DNA of 64,000 nucleotides from Anaerococcus vaginalis ATCC 51170 (lineage in GTDB: Bacteria > Bacillota > Clostridia > Tissierellales > Peptoniphilaceae). Location: NCBI RefSeq assembly GCF_000163295.1, contig NZ_GG700527.1:1820086-1884085 (forward strand), in the 5' to 3' direction. The notes under the pieces are model-generated. The model did not search any database. It had not been told where the DNA came from and saw nothing but the letters and a program-made list of their open reading frames with translations. Below are positions 62,679 through 64,000 of the stretch, piece after piece; within the stretch, counting starts at the first letter, position 1, and each line of letters begins with the position of its first letter. Both the position numbers and the translations under genes were made by a program.

Positions 62679-63998
62679 ATGATAAACGACAAGATAAAAG
62701 ATGATTATATAAAAATAATAAACGAAGATTATAAAGACTATAGAAAAGATTACCAAAATTTATTAGACAAAAGAAAAGAATACGGGGCAACCTACAAAGA
62801 AGAAGTTCTACCTACCTTGTATGATGCGTATTTTTACGACACAAAAGATTTCAAACTCTATGATGAAATGATAAATATTTTTATGTCTATAGTAGAAAAA
62901 GTCACAAAAGAATACCTAGAAAACGAAAATTACAGAAAATTATTCGACCTAGATCCTTTGACAGAAAAATTGATCCTAAAAGATCCAGGCTATGACATTT
63001 CAACACCAATAGCAAGATTTGACGTAATGTATGATGGCAAAGAAGACTATAAATTTTGCGAGCTAAACACAGACGGCTCATCAGCCATGCTAGAAGATAA
63101 GTCTTTGGCAGATTTGATGAAAGATTCCAAAGCCATAAAAAAACTAGAAGAAAAATATCAAATAAATCATATAAACCTACTAGAAAGTTTGGTAGATTCA
63201 ATAGAAGATTTATATTTTTCAATAAAAGGCAAAAAAGAAAAAATAAACATAGCCATAGTCGACATAATAGAATTTGACAACATAGAATTTGAAACTATAA
63301 AAAATCTATTTAATAAAAGAGGTCACAATTGCAAAATTGCAAACCTAAAAGATTTAGAAAGAAAAAATAATGGCCTATATATAGAAGATATGAAAATTAA
63401 TCTAGTCTATAGAAGACTTGTAACAAGCGATTTAATAGAAAACAAAGATATAGGGAAAAATCTGATAGACGCATATCTCAACGATGAAATAATAAGCATA
63501 GGCTCATTTAGGTCAACACTTTTTTACACAAAAGATATATTTAGAATACTAAGGCTAGAAGAAAGCCAAAAAATCCTATCAGAAAAAGAAAATGAATTTA
63601 TAAAAAAACACATACCATACACAGAAAAATTAAATTACGAAAAAGACAAAGAGAAATTGGTAGCAAACAAGGACAAATATATATTAAAACCAATCCAAGG
63701 CTACGCATCACACGGAATCTACGTAGGAAAAGAACACACAAAAAAAGAATTTGAAAAAATCTTAGAAGAAATAAAAAATAAAAATTACATTTACCAAGAA
63801 TATTACACAGTAAGCCCAATGAAATTTATAAAAATGGAAAAAGAAAAAGCAAGTTTAGAAAACTTTTCATACGTAACAGGACTATTTGCCTACAATAAAA
63901 AATTTATAGCCCCATATATGAGAATAGGAAACGCAGCAATGATAAGCTCAGCAAGAGAATATTACGTAGTAAGTTCGCTAGGCATAAAAGAAAAATAA
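62679..63998 (+). CDS. Glutathionylspermidine synthase-like ATP-grasp ligase
   Basis: A 439-residue protein of the glutathionylspermidine-synthase ATP-grasp family. Seen: FCELNTDGSSAMLED (substrate-side loop), YILKPIQGYASHGIYVG (ATP-binding strand and loop) and IYQEYY. The amidase domain of E. coli Gss is absent. Most stand-alone members have unknown substrates and join an amine to a carboxylate. The gene is complete, ending 2 bp before the window end. The reason it follows DUF951 is unclear. Confidence 0.85.
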   Translation: MINDKIKDDYIKIINEDYKDYRKDYQNLLDKRKEYGATYKEEVLPTLYDAYFYDTKDFKLYDEMINIFMSIVEKVTKEYLENENYRKLFDLDPLTEKLILKDPGYDISTPIARFDVMYDGKEDYKFCELNTDGSSAMLEDKSLADLMKDSKAIKKLEEKYQINHINLLESLVDSIEDLYFSIKGKKEKINIAIVDIIEFDNIEFETIKNLFNKRGHNCKIANLKDLERKNNGLYIEDMKINLVYRRLVTSDLIENKDIGKNLIDAYLNDEIISIGSFRSTLFYTKDIFRILRLEESQKILSEKENEFIKKHIPYTEKLNYEKDKEKLVANKDKYILKPIQGYASHGIYVGKEHTKKEFEKILEEIKNKNYIYQEYYTVSPMKFIKMEKEKASLENFSYVTGLFAYNKKFIAPYMRIGNAAMISSAREYYVVSSLGIKEK

Positions 63999-64000
63999 AC

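Overview
The window is one contiguous, gene-dense stretch of an AT-rich (roughly 30 % G+C by eye) Gram-positive anaerobe. The low G+C, strong AGGAGG-type ribosome binding sites, an LPxTG-like surface protein, several PTS transporters, FeoAB iron uptake, HemZ and the gltX-cysS-rlmB-yacP block point to a Firmicute of the Anaerococcus/Peptoniphilus type (Tissierellia). This placement is inferred from protein character and gene order; there is no 16S gene here. About 60 protein genes are supported. I saw no rRNA, tRNA, CRISPR array, transposase or phage gene.

Layout. 0-0.75 kb: a palindromic repeat, a terminator and the feo regulatory region. 0.75-3.6 kb: ferrous iron uptake (two FeoA, FeoB, Cys-rich partner). 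3.8-6.2 kb: small membrane-linked protein plus an atypical P1B ATPase. 6.4-8.3 kb: PLP aldolase and radical SAM protein. 8.3-11.8 kb (minus): a predicted beta-helix protein with two AAA+ domains and a membrane partner. 12.1-17.3 kb: gltX, cysS, rlmB, NYN ribonuclease and a sigma-70 factor. 18-20.8 kb: large coiled-coil surface protein. 20.9-28.3 kb: orphan PTS IIC, degenerate nucleoside hydrolase, FUSC protein, ABC exporter, cupin, uracil-DNA glycosylase, an unknown protein and an ECF S component. 28.3-29.0 kb: a non-coding, highly structured region. 29-35.6 kb: PPC protein, HAD-CpXC fusion, HemZ, Cof phosphatase, WalJ, TtcA-like protein, UppP. 35.9-37.9 kb: Wzz-like protein, degenerate BY-kinase-like ATPase and SH3 lipoprotein. 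38-41 kb: GntR/ABC module and CorA. 41.3-47.4 kb: a sugar catabolic cluster flanked by direct repeats. 47.8-53.3 kb (minus): FakA-domain orphan, TelA, XpaC and an M16C protease. 53.4-56.6 kb: mannose PTS operon. 57-64 kb: EF-G-like GTPase, branching enzyme, SGNH hydrolase, MscS, DUF951 and an ATP-grasp ligase.

How the genes work together. The 41-47 kb cluster has an RpiR/SIS repressor, fructose-family EIIA, EIIB and EIIC, a D-lyxose-isomerase-type cupin, a class II aldolase and an FGGY kinase. Together they look like a complete uptake-to-triose route for an unusual ketose, pentose or hexose. Inverted ATTACAT motifs surround its promoter. The mannose PTS operon is the general hexose importer. 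The 36-38 kb trio looks like a stripped-down polysaccharide-export control module with no glycosyltransferases nearby.

The most unusual signals are the non-coding repeats. A roughly 200-bp palindromic element occurs three times, each time at an operon end directly before an intrinsic terminator. In the two copies with both flanks visible, part of the terminator stem is also present on the other side. A second, short hairpin family (core GTGCCAGTGGCAC) occurs four times, once nested inside a copy of the first. A third family forms direct repeats around the sugar cluster. A roughly 550-bp region at 28.4-28.9 kb is bounded by inverted copies of a GC-rich hairpin.
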